64,000 nucleotides of DNA from Pseudomonas viridiflava (GTDB taxonomy: Bacteria; Pseudomonadota; Gammaproteobacteria; Pseudomonadales; Pseudomonadaceae): NCBI RefSeq assembly GCF_900583165.1, contig NZ_UTKY01000016.1:62001-126000 (forward strand), read 5' to 3'. A model generated the notes under the pieces. It worked only from the letters and a program-made list of their open reading frames with translations. It was not told the DNA's origin and did no database searches. Of this stretch, positions 51,263-59,603 are shown one piece after another. Every line of letters starts with the position of its first letter. Positions within the stretch are counted from its first letter, which is position 1. The position numbers and the translations under genes are program-made.

Positions 51263-52260
51263 TGCGGGTATCGCCGATCAAACAACCGCTCAAGCTGGTG
51301 GCGTTCGCCGCGTTGTCCCTGCTGGTCGTCAGTTGCTCCACCAGCCGTGGTCCGGTGCAGAAGTCCGGGGGCACGGCGGTCCGTTCCCAGCCGGGCCTGG
51401 ATATCAACCGCGCGCACAAAGACGGCGCGCCGTGGTGGGACGTCGACGTCTCGAAGATCCCGGATGCCACGCCGACCCTGCACACCGGCCCGTACAAGGC
51501 CAACCCGTACACCGTGCTGGGCAAGAATTACTTCCCGCTGCAAGAATCCAAGACCTACGTGCAATCGGGTACGGCCTCCTGGTATGGCACCAAGTTCCAT
51601 GGTCAGAACACCGCCAACGGCGAAGTGTATGACCTGTATGGCATGAGCGCGGCCCACAAAACCCTGCCGCTGCCCAGCTATGTGCGGGTGACCAACCTGG
51701 ACAACAACCGCACGGTGATCCTGCGGGTCAACGACCGTGGGCCGTTCTATTCGGACCGCATCATCGACTTGTCCTACGCCGCTGCGAAGAAACTCGGTTA
51801 TGCCGAAACCGGCACTGCACGGGTCAAGGTCGAAGGCATCGACCCTGCGCAATACTGGGCTCAGCGAGGCAAGCCAGCACCGTTGATGCTCAACGAGCCG
51901 CAGACTCAGCAGCCGCAAGTGACCGCGTCCACCGGCAAGATCGAACAGTGGACGCCACCACCGGCACAGCACGCGCCGGATACGGTGGCCGTGCCCCGTG
52001 CAGCGCCTGGCGCTTCAATGGCCGGTGGTCAATACCTGCAGGTCGGCGCTTTCGCCAACCCGGATGCGGCAGAACTGTTAAGGTCCAAGCTCAGCGGCAT
52101 GGTCAGCGCGCCGGTTTTCATCAGCTCCATCGTGCGTAACCAGCAGACCCTGCACCGCGTACGCATGGGCCCGATCGGCTCGCCAAGCGAAGTCGCCCAA
52201 GTGCAAAACAGCGTGCGCATGGCCAACCTGGGGCAACCCAGCGTGGTCACCGCCGAATAA
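51262..52260 (+). CDS. rlpA: Septal-ring lytic transglycosylase RlpA
   Basis: 332 residues. The lipobox LVVSC (Cys about residue 25) makes it a lipoprotein. The central double-psi beta-barrel is SGTASWYGTKFHGQNTANGEVYDLYGMSAAHKTLPLPSYVRVTN (parts TASWYGTKFHGQNTANGE, NDRGPFYSDRIIDLSYAAA) with the catalytic Asp and His. The C-terminal part (about residues 258-330) is a SPOR domain that binds denuded glycan at septa. In pseudomonads RlpA degrades such glycan. Its ATG overlaps the mltB stop (TAATG). Confidence 0.96.
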   Translation: MRVSPIKQPLKLVAFAALSLLVVSCSTSRGPVQKSGGTAVRSQPGLDINRAHKDGAPWWDVDVSKIPDATPTLHTGPYKANPYTVLGKNYFPLQESKTYVQSGTASWYGTKFHGQNTANGEVYDLYGMSAAHKTLPLPSYVRVTNLDNNRTVILRVNDRGPFYSDRIIDLSYAAAKKLGYAETGTARVKVEGIDPAQYWAQRGKPAPLMLNEPQTQQPQVTASTGKIEQWTPPPAQHAPDTVAVPRAAPGASMAGGQYLQVGAFANPDAAELLRSKLSGMVSAPVFISSIVRNQQTLHRVRMGPIGSPSEVAQVQNSVRMANLGQPSVVTAE

Positions 52261-52278
52261 AAAAGATTGATGGTTCTG

Positions 52279-52295
52279 GCCCGTGCGCGGGCTTT
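52279..52295 (+). terminator. Weak terminator after rlpA
   Basis: GCCCG-TGCG-CGGGC followed by TTTAACC, 18 bp after the rlpA stop. The stem is short and the T run has three Ts. Confidence 0.45.
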
Positions 52296-52394
52296 AACCT
52301 TGGTTGTTGGCTCGTTGAACAACAAAACCCAGGGGCAAGGGGTGAGCGGGCAACCGAACACGTGACAGTCTGGAAACGGGCTGTCTGAATAGTT

Positions 52395-52410
52395 TTGCCC
52401 GCGAGGGCAA
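52395..52410 (+). other. Hairpin in the dacA leader
   Basis: TTGCCC-GCGA-GGGCAA, a 6-bp stem closed by a GNRA tetraloop, followed by GTTTCC. It is 28 bp upstream of the dacA ATG. It could be a leader stabiliser or a weak terminator. Confidence 0.4.
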
Positions 52411-52437
52411 GTTTCCATAAGCAATTTCGAGAGACGG

Positions 52438-53595
52438 ATGAACATCACCACCTTAGCCAAACGCACGTGCCTGCTTCTTTCGCTGATCATCACCCCGGCC
52501 GCCTGGGCCGTTGAAATGGTGCCAGCTTCCCCGCAACTGGCTGCCAAGGCCTGGGTTCTCATGGATGCCGCCAGCGGCAACGTGTTGGTCGAGAGCAACG
52601 GTGACCAGCGTCTGCCTCCAGCCAGCTTGACCAAGCTGATGACTGCCTACATCGCGACCCTGGAAATCCGTCGCGGCCAGATCGGCGAAAACGACCCGGT
52701 TACCGTCAGCGAAAACGCTTGGCGCACCGGCGGTTCGCGGATGTTCATCAAGGTGGGCTCGCAGGTGACAGTGAGCGACCTGCTGCACGGCATCATCATT
52801 CAATCCGGTAACGACGCCAGTGTGGCCCTGTCCGAGCACATCGCCGGCAGCGAAGACGCGTTCGCCGACATGATGAACAAGACGGTGGCTGACCTTGGCA
52901 TGACCAACAGCCACTTCATGAACCCGACCGGCCTGCCAAACCCTGAGCATTATTCGTCGGCTCACGACATGGCAATCCTGGCCCGCGCGATCATCCGCGT
53001 CGACCCGGTGCACTACGCGATCTACTCCCAGAAGGAGTTCTTCTGGAACAACATCAAGCAGCCTAACCGCAACCTGCTGCTGTGGCGCGACAAGACCGTC
53101 GACGGTCTGAAAACCGGCCACACCGAAGAAGCCGGCTACTGCATGGTGTCGTCCGCTGTACGTGATGGTCAGCGCCTGATCGCCGTCGTCTTCGGCACCA
53201 ACAGCGAGCAGGCCCGTGCGGCCGAGACGCAAAAACTGCTGACCTACGGTTTCCGTTTCTTCGAAACCCAAACCTTCTACCAGAAGGGTGCAGAGCTTGC
53301 GACCGCGCCGGTCTGGAAGGGCGCTACCTCCCAAGTCAAAGCCGGCCTGGCCGATGACCTGACCCTGACCATGCCTAAAGGCCAGCTCAAAAAGCTCGCG
53401 GCCAGCATGACCATGAACCCACAATTGGTTGCTCCGATTGCCAAGGGTGACGTGATCGGTAAAGTCGAAGTGAAACTGGAAGACAAGGTGGTGCACAGCG
53501 CCGACCTGATCGCCCTGGACGCCGTCGACGAAGGTGGTATCTTCCGCCGCGTGTGGGATAGCATCCGTCTATTCTTCTACGGCTTGTTCAACTGA
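52438..53595 (+). CDS. dacA: D-alanyl-D-alanine carboxypeptidase DacA (PBP5/6)
   Basis: 385 residues. A signal peptide, the serine carboxypeptidase motifs ASLTKLMTAY (SxxK, Ser nucleophile), IIQSGNDAS (SGN) and GLKTGHTEEAGY (KTG), then a C-terminal beta domain and an amphipathic anchor (FRRVWDSIRLFFYGLFN). It trims the terminal D-Ala of pentapeptides. A terminator follows. The gene lies between rlpA and ybeD, as in many gammaproteobacteria. Confidence 0.96.
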   Translation: MNITTLAKRTCLLLSLIITPAAWAVEMVPASPQLAAKAWVLMDAASGNVLVESNGDQRLPPASLTKLMTAYIATLEIRRGQIGENDPVTVSENAWRTGGSRMFIKVGSQVTVSDLLHGIIIQSGNDASVALSEHIAGSEDAFADMMNKTVADLGMTNSHFMNPTGLPNPEHYSSAHDMAILARAIIRVDPVHYAIYSQKEFFWNNIKQPNRNLLLWRDKTVDGLKTGHTEEAGYCMVSSAVRDGQRLIAVVFGTNSEQARAAETQKLLTYGFRFFETQTFYQKGAELATAPVWKGATSQVKAGLADDLTLTMPKGQLKKLAASMTMNPQLVAPIAKGDVIGKVEVKLEDKVVHSADLIALDAVDEGGIFRRVWDSIRLFFYGLFN

Positions 53596-53613
53596 TACAG
53601 TGCATCTGCAAGG

Positions 53614-53640
53614 CCCCGCGTTGAACAGGCGCGGGGTTTT
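53614..53640 (+). terminator. Intrinsic terminator after dacA
   Basis: CCCCGCG (53614-53620) and CGCGGGG (53630-53636) with a 9-nt loop, then TTTT. It lies 19 bp after the dacA stop. Confidence 0.85.
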
Positions 53641-53678
53641 GTCGTCGCCAAGGCATACGCTTACGAGGCCGTTACGCC

Positions 53679-53954
53679 ATGACCGATACCGAAGTAAAGG
53701 CGCCTAAAATCGAATTCCCGGTGGTGGACTATCCCATCAAGGTGATCAGCGATACCGGCGTAGGTCGCAAAGACCTGATCCTTGCGATCGTGCGTAAACA
53801 CGCGACGATCAACGACAACCGTGTGGATGAGCGTTCCAGCTCGACCGGCAAATACACCACGATCCAGTTGCACATCGTTGCGATTGATCAAGACCAGCTC
53901 TACAACATCAACAGCGAACTGCGGGCCACCGGCTTCGTGCACATGGTGTTGTGA
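53679..53954 (+). CDS. ybeD: DUF493 protein YbeD
   Basis: 91 residues of the DUF493/YbeD family: [28 protein letters not shown] (in part [11 protein letters not shown]), and [40 protein letters not shown] at the end (part [13 protein letters not shown]). It has an ACT-like fold and a proposed regulatory role in lipoate metabolism. Its stop overlaps the lipB start (TGATG). Confidence 0.95.
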   Translation: MTDTEVKAPKIEFPVVDYPIKVISDTGVGRKDLILAIVRKHATINDNRVDERSSSTGKYTTIQLHIVAIDQDQLYNINSELRATGFVHMVL

Positions 53955-54601
53955 TGCCTCAGGTATTGGGCTTTCGCGAGCTCGGCCAGATGGCCTACGA
54001 GCCCGTCTGGCACGCCATGCAGCGCTTTACCAACGAGCGCGGCAGTTCGGCCGCCGATGAGATCTGGCTGGTGGAACACCCGCCGGTGTTCACCCAGGGC
54101 CAGGCTGGAAAAGCCGAGCACTTGTTGGTTCCGGGGGAAATTCCGGTGGTGCAGGTCGACCGAGGTGGCCAAGTGACTTACCATGGCCCCGGACAACTTG
54201 TCGCATACCTGTTGCTGGATGTGCGCAAGCTGGGTTTTGGCGTACGTGACCTGGTCAGCCGCATGGAAGCTTGCCTGATTGAGCTATTGGCCAGTTACGG
54301 CGTAAGCGCCGCAGCCAAGCCCGATGCGCCCGGTGTGTACGTGGACGGCGCGAAAATCGCCTCCCTGGGCCTGCGGATCCGCCACGGTTGTTCCTTTCAT
54401 GGCCTGGCCCTGAACGTGGATATGGACCTGGCGCCGTTCCGGCGCATCAACCCGTGCGGCTATGCCGGGTTGGCGATGACCCAACTGAGCGAACATGCCA
54501 CACCGATTAAATTTGCCGAGGTAAGTGCCCGGCTGCGTGCGCAGCTCGTCAAACACCTCGACTATGCTGAGCAGACGACCCTTACGGGCGGAATCGACTG
54601 A
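53954..54601 (+). CDS. lipB: Octanoyltransferase LipB
   Basis: 215 residues. [39 protein letters not shown] and [29 protein letters not shown] (in part [11 protein letters not shown], with the nucleophilic Cys) define the family; the conserved Lys is in [12 protein letters not shown]. It moves octanoyl groups from ACP to lipoyl domains. The ATG at 53954 overlaps the ybeD stop by one base. A GTG just before is less likely. Confidence 0.96.
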   Translation: MPQVLGFRELGQMAYEPVWHAMQRFTNERGSSAADEIWLVEHPPVFTQGQAGKAEHLLVPGEIPVVQVDRGGQVTYHGPGQLVAYLLLDVRKLGFGVRDLVSRMEACLIELLASYGVSAAAKPDAPGVYVDGAKIASLGLRIRHGCSFHGLALNVDMDLAPFRRINPCGYAGLAMTQLSEHATPIKFAEVSARLRAQLVKHLDYAEQTTLTGGID

Positions 54602-54603
54602 TT

Positions 54604-55629
54604 ATGACTACTGATGCAGTGCAAACCATGATCCCGACGGTGGACGTTACTGACCGTCCGGCCCCGGCCCAGCGTGCCAAGGTGGAAGCCGGCGTCAAGC
54701 TGCGCGGCGCCGAGAAGGTTGCACGCATCCCGGTGAAGATCATTCCGACCACCGAACTGCCGAAGAAGCCCGACTGGATCCGCGTGCGCATCCCGGTTTC
54801 GCCGGAAGTCGACCGTATCAAGGCCCTGTTGCGCAAGCACAAGCTGCACAGCGTGTGCGAAGAAGCCTCTTGCCCGAACCTGGGCGAGTGCTTCTCCGGC
54901 GGCACCGCCACCTTCATGATCATGGGTGACATCTGCACCCGTCGTTGCCCGTTCTGCGACGTTGGCCACGGCCGACCGAAGCCGCTGGACGTCAACGAGC
55001 CGGAAAGCCTGGCCATCGCCATCGCCGACCTGAAACTCAAATACGTAGTGATCACCTCGGTAGACCGCGACGACCTGCGTGACGGCGGTGCCCAGCACTT
55101 TGCCGACTGCATCCGCGAGATCCGCAAACTGTCGCCGAACGTGATGCTCGAGACCCTCGTGCCGGACTACCGTGGCCGCATGGACGTTGCGCTGGAAATC
55201 ACCGCCGCCGAGCCGCCGGATGTGTTCAACCACAACCTTGAAACCGTGCCACGTCTGTACAAGGCGGCGCGTCCGGGTTCGGACTACCAGTGGTCGCTGA
55301 CCCTGCTGCAGAAATTCAAGCAGATGATGCCGCACATTCCGACCAAATCCGGCCTGATGCTGGGCTTGGGCGAGACCGACGAAGAAGTGATCGAAGTCAT
55401 GAAGCGCATGCGCGAGCACGACATCGACATGCTGACCCTGGGCCAATACCTGCAACCGTCCCGCAGCCACTTGCCGGTGCAGCGTTTCGTGCACCCGGAC
55501 ACCTTCGCGTGGTTTGCCGAGGAAGGTTACAAGATGGGCTTCAAGAACGTGGCATCGGGCCCGTTGGTACGTTCGTCGTACCATGCTGATGAGCAGGCCA
55601 AGCTGGTCAAGGCGAGCCTGGTTTCGTAA
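54604..55629 (+). CDS. lipA: Lipoyl synthase LipA
   Basis: 341 residues. The radical-SAM cluster is [11 protein letters not shown] (CxxxCxxC). The auxiliary cluster Cys are in [15 protein letters not shown] (CxxxxCxxxxxC). It inserts sulfur into octanoyl groups to give lipoate. It follows lipB by 2 bp. The N-terminal 50 residues are a variable tail, usual for pseudomonads. Confidence 0.97.
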   Translation: MTTDAVQTMIPTVDVTDRPAPAQRAKVEAGVKLRGAEKVARIPVKIIPTTELPKKPDWIRVRIPVSPEVDRIKALLRKHKLHSVCEEASCPNLGECFSGGTATFMIMGDICTRRCPFCDVGHGRPKPLDVNEPESLAIAIADLKLKYVVITSVDRDDLRDGGAQHFADCIREIRKLSPNVMLETLVPDYRGRMDVALEITAAEPPDVFNHNLETVPRLYKAARPGSDYQWSLTLLQKFKQMMPHIPTKSGLMLGLGETDEEVIEVMKRMREHDIDMLTLGQYLQPSRSHLPVQRFVHPDTFAWFAEEGYKMGFKNVASGPLVRSSYHADEQAKLVKASLVS

Positions 55630-55656
55630 CTCTGATTTGCGTGACACCGCAGGTCC

Positions 55657-55750
55657 AATGTGGGAGGGGGCTTGCCCCCGATAGCAGTGTGTCAGTCAGT
55701 AGATCTGTTGCTGATACACCGCCATCGGGGGCAAGCCCCCTCCCACATTT
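55657..55750. repeat. REPIN (lipA/ldcA gap)
   Basis: Doublet with outward ends in the 150-bp gap between two plus-strand genes. Both arms are intact (ATGTGGGAGGGGGCTTGCC and its complement). Confidence 0.88.
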
Positions 55751-55779
55751 CGTTTCGTGTTAGTCAGGGAGATTCGTAG

Positions 55780-56700
55780 ATGACCGCTGCCGTACCCGCA
55801 CTGCGTGCCGGGGGCACCATTGCCCTGATCGCCCCCGCCGGCCCTGCCGCACTGGACGTCGAAAAAGCCGGCCAGTGGATGCGCACCCGTGGCTACGAGC
55901 TGCGTATCTTCCCTGGCGTCTACGAGCGCGACGGCTACCTCGCTGGCAGCGATGAAGTACGCCTGCGCGACCTACATGCCGCGTTCGCCAACCCTGAAAT
56001 CGACGCAATCTTCTGCCTGCGCGGCGGCTACGGTACGCCACGCCTGCTCGACAGCCTCGACTTCGACCTGCTGCGGGCCAACCCCAAACCGTTCGTGGGC
56101 TACAGTGATATCACCGCTTTGCACCTGGCCATCAGCCGTTATGCGGGTTTCGTGACCTTTCACGGCCCTATGCTCAATGCCGACCTGCTCGGTGAAAAAC
56201 AACCCCCCACCGAGTCTTCACTGCTCAGCCTGCTGCGCGGCCAACTGGGCGCTGGCAGCGTGTTGGCGCACCCAGTGGCTTACCCGTTGACCACGATTGC
56301 GCCCGGCATCGCCTGTGGGCGTCTGGTGGGCGGCAACTTGTCGATGATTGCGGCGCTAATGGGTACGCCTTTTGAGATTGACGCAGACGGCATCATCCTA
56401 CTGATTGAAGACGTCAACGAGCCGATCTATCGGATCGACCGTCTACTGACCCATCTGCGTCTGGCGGGCAAGCTGGCTCAAATTTCCGGCGTGTTGGTGG
56501 GGGATGTGGCTGGGGTTGACCCGATGGCCTTGGAGCGCTTGCTCAAGCAGATCTTTGAGCCGTTGTGCATTCCGGTGTTGTCGGGGTGGCGCTGTGGGCA
56601 TTGTGACCCGAACCTGACGCTGCCGATGGGGGCGTTGGTGCGGTTGGATGCGGGGGAGCAGCGGGTGGTGTTGGAGCAGGATGTAGTCTTTAAGCCCTGA
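55780..56700 (+). CDS. ldcA: Muramoyltetrapeptide LD-carboxypeptidase LdcA (S66)
   Basis: 306 residues. IALIAPAGPAAL, CLRGGYGTPRLLD and FVGYSDITALHLAISRYAGFVTFHGPM (in part FVGYSDITALHL) are family motifs. The nucleophilic Ser is in VGYSD, and LLIEDVNEPIYRIDRLL and GDCDPN-like HCDPNLTLPMG give the Glu and His. It removes the D-Ala from recycled tetrapeptides. It follows lipA after a REPIN and ends before another. Confidence 0.9.
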   Translation: MTAAVPALRAGGTIALIAPAGPAALDVEKAGQWMRTRGYELRIFPGVYERDGYLAGSDEVRLRDLHAAFANPEIDAIFCLRGGYGTPRLLDSLDFDLLRANPKPFVGYSDITALHLAISRYAGFVTFHGPMLNADLLGEKQPPTESSLLSLLRGQLGAGSVLAHPVAYPLTTIAPGIACGRLVGGNLSMIAALMGTPFEIDADGIILLIEDVNEPIYRIDRLLTHLRLAGKLAQISGVLVGDVAGVDPMALERLLKQIFEPLCIPVLSGWRCGHCDPNLTLPMGALVRLDAGEQRVVLEQDVVFKP

Positions 56701-56718
56701 AAAAACTGTTGTTTGTGA

Positions 56719-56813
56719 GGCCGTCATCGGGGGCAAGCCCCCTCCCACATTTGACTGTATTCACAAATCAAAGTGTGGGAGGGGGCTTGCCCCCGATAGC
56801 GGCAGTCGCCATA
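56719..56813. repeat. REPIN, inside-out orientation (ldcA/transglycosylase gap)
   Basis: ATCGGGGGCAAGCCCCCTCC at the left and its complement at the right, with the GTGGGAG ends facing the centre around a spacer of about 20 bp. This is the reverse of the other doublets. It lies between two convergent genes, ldcA and the lytic transglycosylase. Confidence 0.85.
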
Positions 56814-56820
56814 AGCAGAT

Positions 56821-58146
56821 CTAACGGCTCTGCAACGACTCCAACAGCTTCACCGTCGGAAACCCATCCGCCGGCCACCCTAGCGCCTGCTGCGCCGCCC
56901 GAATCGCCTTACGCGTGTTGGCACCGATAATCCCATCCGGGTTGCCCGCGTCATAGCCATTGGCGTTCAGTGCCGTCTGCAAATCCATACGCTGAGAACG
57001 GCTCAGCGGCAGTTCATCCTTCGGCCAGTCGCCGCGAATCACACCACCGCCACCGAAGCGCTCCGACAGCAGCCCAACCGCCAACGCGTAGGACGATGAG
57101 TTGTTGTACTTGAGGATCGCGCGGAAGTTATCCAGCACCAGGAACGCCGGGCCACGGTAACCCGCCGGCAGCAGCAGAGCAGCAGACAGTTGGTCGACAT
57201 TCGGCGGCATGCTCGCGCCAAAGGGCAGCTGGATGCCCAATGCCATCCACTCGGCGACGGTCTTGCGTACGCCGCCATCAGCCAGGGCGTAATCGAAATT
57301 CGCCGGCAGTTGCTTCACCTCAAACCCCCACGGCTGGCCTTTCTGCCAGCCGGAGCTTTGCAGGTAGTGCGCGGTGGAGGCGAGGGCGTCGGCCGGGCTG
57401 TTCCAGATATCGCGGCGACCGTCGCCATCGAAATCCACAGCGTGGGTGTTGTAGGTGGTTGGGATGAACTGGGTCTGGCCCATGGCGCCGGCCCAGGAGC
57501 CTTTCATCTGGTCGGCGGGGATGTCGCCATGCTGGATGATCTGCAGCGCTGCCAGCAATTGCGCCTGGGCGAACGCAGGGCGACGCCCCTCGTAGGCCAG
57601 GGTCGCAAGGGAGCGGATCACCGAGTTATTGCCCTGGAACTGGCCAAAGTTACTTTCCATGCCCCACACCGAAACCAGCGCCTGGCGATCAACGCCATAC
57701 CGTTGTTCGATGCTTTGCAGGGTATCGGCGTATTTCACCAGCAGCGCCTGGCCGTTGCGCACACGCAAGGGCGACAGCGCGCCGTCGAGGTATTCCCAGA
57801 CCGGGCGGGAAAACTCCGGTTGGCTGCGGTCGGCGCGGATGACGGCCATGTCGGGGGAAACGTTGGCGAAGGCATTGTCAAAGACGGCGGGGGTAATCCC
57901 GGCTTTCAAGGCTTGCTCGCGAAAGCCCGCCTGCCATTCGGCAAAGGTCTGGGTCGGTTGGATGTCCAGGTTGTCCACAGCCAGCGGGGCCACGACAGCG
58001 GGCGCTACCACAGGGGCGGTCTGGAGCTTGGGCAGGGGTTGAGCGTCGGCAGCGGTGGGTTTTTCCGCGCAGGCGACGAGCAGAATGAGGCTGGAGGCAG
58101 CGATCAATTGGCGAAGGTGCCAACGACGGGAAAGACAAGAGGGCAT
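56821..58146 (-). CDS. Lytic murein transglycosylase with PG-binding domain (SltB type)
   Basis: 441 residues. The lipobox LLVAC (Cys about residue 26) indicates a lipoprotein. The MltB-like catalytic domain has LVSVWGMESNFGQFQGN with catalytic Glu (GMESNFG), KGSWAGAMGQTQFIPTTY and AVDFDGDGRRDIWNSPADAL. The C-terminal part (about residues 380-440) is a PG_binding_1 domain (LQTALNANGYDAGNPDGIIGANTRKAI in part GIIGANTRKAI). It differs from mltB at 50 kb in this extra domain. It probably trims septal or recycled glycan. Confidence 0.92.
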   Translation of the reverse strand: MPSCLSRRWHLRQLIAASSLILLVACAEKPTAADAQPLPKLQTAPVVAPAVVAPLAVDNLDIQPTQTFAEWQAGFREQALKAGITPAVFDNAFANVSPDMAVIRADRSQPEFSRPVWEYLDGALSPLRVRNGQALLVKYADTLQSIEQRYGVDRQALVSVWGMESNFGQFQGNNSVIRSLATLAYEGRRPAFAQAQLLAALQIIQHGDIPADQMKGSWAGAMGQTQFIPTTYNTHAVDFDGDGRRDIWNSPADALASTAHYLQSSGWQKGQPWGFEVKQLPANFDYALADGGVRKTVAEWMALGIQLPFGASMPPNVDQLSAALLLPAGYRGPAFLVLDNFRAILKYNNSSSYALAVGLLSERFGGGGVIRGDWPKDELPLSRSQRMDLQTALNANGYDAGNPDGIIGANTRKAIRAAQQALGWPADGFPTVKLLESLQSR

Positions 58147-58207
58147 GCACAGGTCCAGGGATTACAAATCAGGTGCAGACCTTATCATGCCAGAGGGGCG
58201 CTTGCCT

Positions 58208-58372
58208 TCAGGCAGCCAGAAAGTAAGAAGCCTCCCAGCTATTAGACTGGAAGGCTTCGCGGCGGTAGCTGCCTTTGCCCTTGCCGGCGCGTTCCTGGCG
58301 GCTGCGGAACAGTGGCTGGGCGATGATGGATTTGGCCTTGTTGGGGCCATGCTTGGATGGCTTTTTGCTCAT
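58208..58372 (-). CDS. arfA: Alternative ribosome-rescue factor ArfA
   Basis: A 54-residue protein. It starts MSKKPSKHGPNKAKSI and has AQPLFRSRQERAGKGKGSY, matching the ArfA core (PLFRxR...KGKGSY). ArfA recruits RF2 to stalled ribosomes when trans-translation fails. In E. coli its mRNA is cut in a hairpin by RNase III so that tmRNA normally destroys the product. Here a 12-bp hairpin (58227-58258) lies within codons 39-49. The native stop follows soon after, so this version lacks the longer hydrophobic tail of E. coli ArfA. It is between the transglycosylase and holA on the same strand. Confidence 0.93.
   Translation of the reverse strand: MSKKPSKHGPNKAKSIIAQPLFRSRQERAGKGKGSYRREAFQSNSWEASYFLAA
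58227..58258 (-). other. RNase III/terminator-type hairpin inside arfA
   Basis: GAAGCCTTCCAG pairs with CTGGGAGGCTTC (one G-U pair) around loop TCTAATAG, a 12-bp stem in the 3' part of the arfA frame. In other arfA genes such a stem gives a stop-less message that links ArfA levels to tmRNA function. The structure is seen here; cleavage is inferred from that precedent. Confidence 0.75.
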
Positions 58373-58404
58373 GGTTTTTACTCGCTTGGGTGGGAACGGT
58401 GCGA

Positions 58405-58433
58405 ATAATCTGCCGAAATTGAATGGCTGTAAA
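58405..58433 (-). promoter_or_regulatory. Probable arfA promoter
   Basis: On the minus strand TTTACA (58428-58433) and GATTAT (58405-58410) with a 17-bp spacer, 33 bp upstream of the arfA ATG. Confidence 0.5.
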
Positions 58434-58468
58434 GACCGTCAAATTTCAGGAAATGTAAATGCGATCAA

Positions 58469-58500
58469 AATGTGGGAGGGGGCATGCCCCCTCCCACATT
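58469..58500. repeat. Collapsed REPIN: 32-bp perfect palindrome
   Basis: AATGTGGGAGGGGGCA joined directly to its exact complement. It equals the two outer arms of a standard REPIN with everything between the GGGGGC and GCCCCC blocks missing. It lies between holA and arfA. Confidence 0.85.
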
Positions 58501-58526
58501 GGATTTACAGTGTGTTGAGAGAGGGG

Positions 58527-59564
58527 TTATTCGGCTGGGAGGGTCAGGCGCTGACCGGCCATCAACAGCGACAACCGGCTCAAGCTCATCCACGGTGAGC
58601 CCGCCGCCTGGCCCTTGATCTGCGCATCAATACGCTGCGCTTCCAGCAACAACTGCGCCCAGCGTTGCGCCGAGTGCCGTTGCAGGGCCTTGCTCATCAG
58701 CGGTTTGCGCTTGTCCCACACAGGAGGGCGTGCCTGGCTGAAGCATTTGTCCAGCGGCGTGCCCTGGCTGTATTGCAAGGCAATATTTGCCAACACCCGT
58801 AACTCACGGGCCAGGGCCCAGAGAATCACCGGCGGTTCCACTCCTTCGCCGCGCAGGCCTTCAAGCATGCGCAGGGCGTGGGCGGGTTCGCCGTTGAGGA
58901 TCGCATCCACTAACCCGAAGACATCAAAACGTGCGCTGTCCGCCACCGCGCCTTGCACGGTTTCGACGGTAATCTGCCCGTCTTCGGCCATCAGCTTAAG
59001 CTTTTCGATCTCTTGGGCGGCAGCCAGCAAGTTGCCTTCGACCCGGGCGGCGATCAGTTCTACCGCATCCTGGGTCGCTGACAGCCCCGACTGGGACAGA
59101 CGCTGGCGAATCCATTGCGGCAGCTGGTTGCTGTCCACCGGCCAGATCTGGATGAACTGGGTCTGCGCCCCTTCCACCAGGGCCTTGCCCCATTTGGTTT
59201 TCTGCGCGCTGCCATCGAGCTTGGGTAGGCTGATTAACAGCACCGTGTCTTCGGCTGGCCGCGAGCAGTATTCCATCAAGGCTGCCGCGCCTTTGTCGCC
59301 AGGCTTACCCGAAGGCAGGCGTAGCTCCAGCAGGCGTTTTTCGGCAAACAACGACATGCTCGCGCCGGCTTGCAGCAGCGTGCCCCAGTCAAAACTGGCG
59401 TCGGCGGCGAACACCTGGCGTTCATCGAAACCTTGCTGGCGTGCGGCGCTGCGAATGGCGTCGGCGGCTTCCTGGCACAGCAGTGGGTCATCCCCACTGA
59501 CGATATAGACAGGCGCGAGGCCACCTTGCAGGTGTTTGGCGAGTTGGGCAGGGGCGAGTTTCAT
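58527..59564 (-). CDS. holA: DNA polymerase III delta subunit HolA
   Basis: 345 residues. MKLAPAQLAKHLQGGLAPVYIVSGDDPLLCQEAADAIR (in parts LAPVYIVSGDDPLLCQE) and the AAA+-like body and helical collar (GEPAHALRMLEGLRGEGVEPPVILWALARELR in part VILWALAREL) are typical. It is part of the clamp loader and opens the beta clamp. It begins 39 bp after lptE, with a strong hairpin in the gap. The lptE-holA order after leuS is conserved in pseudomonads and E. coli. Confidence 0.95.
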   Translation of the reverse strand: MKLAPAQLAKHLQGGLAPVYIVSGDDPLLCQEAADAIRSAARQQGFDERQVFAADASFDWGTLLQAGASMSLFAEKRLLELRLPSGKPGDKGAAALMEYCSRPAEDTVLLISLPKLDGSAQKTKWGKALVEGAQTQFIQIWPVDSNQLPQWIRQRLSQSGLSATQDAVELIAARVEGNLLAAAQEIEKLKLMAEDGQITVETVQGAVADSARFDVFGLVDAILNGEPAHALRMLEGLRGEGVEPPVILWALARELRVLANIALQYSQGTPLDKCFSQARPPVWDKRKPLMSKALQRHSAQRWAQLLLEAQRIDAQIKGQAAGSPWMSLSRLSLLMAGQRLTLPAE

Positions 59565-59575
59565 AGGCGGGGTAA

Positions 59576-59598
59576 ACGGGGCGCCTGGGGCGCCCCGT
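59576..59598 (-). other. Strong hairpin between lptE and holA
   Basis: ACGGGGCGCC-TGG-GGCGCCCCGT (plus strand), a perfect 10-bp stem in a 39-bp gap. On the minus strand it is followed by TTTACCCCGCC, so it may cause partial termination, reducing holA relative to lptE. Confidence 0.6.
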
Positions 59599-59603
59599 CT
59601 GGC

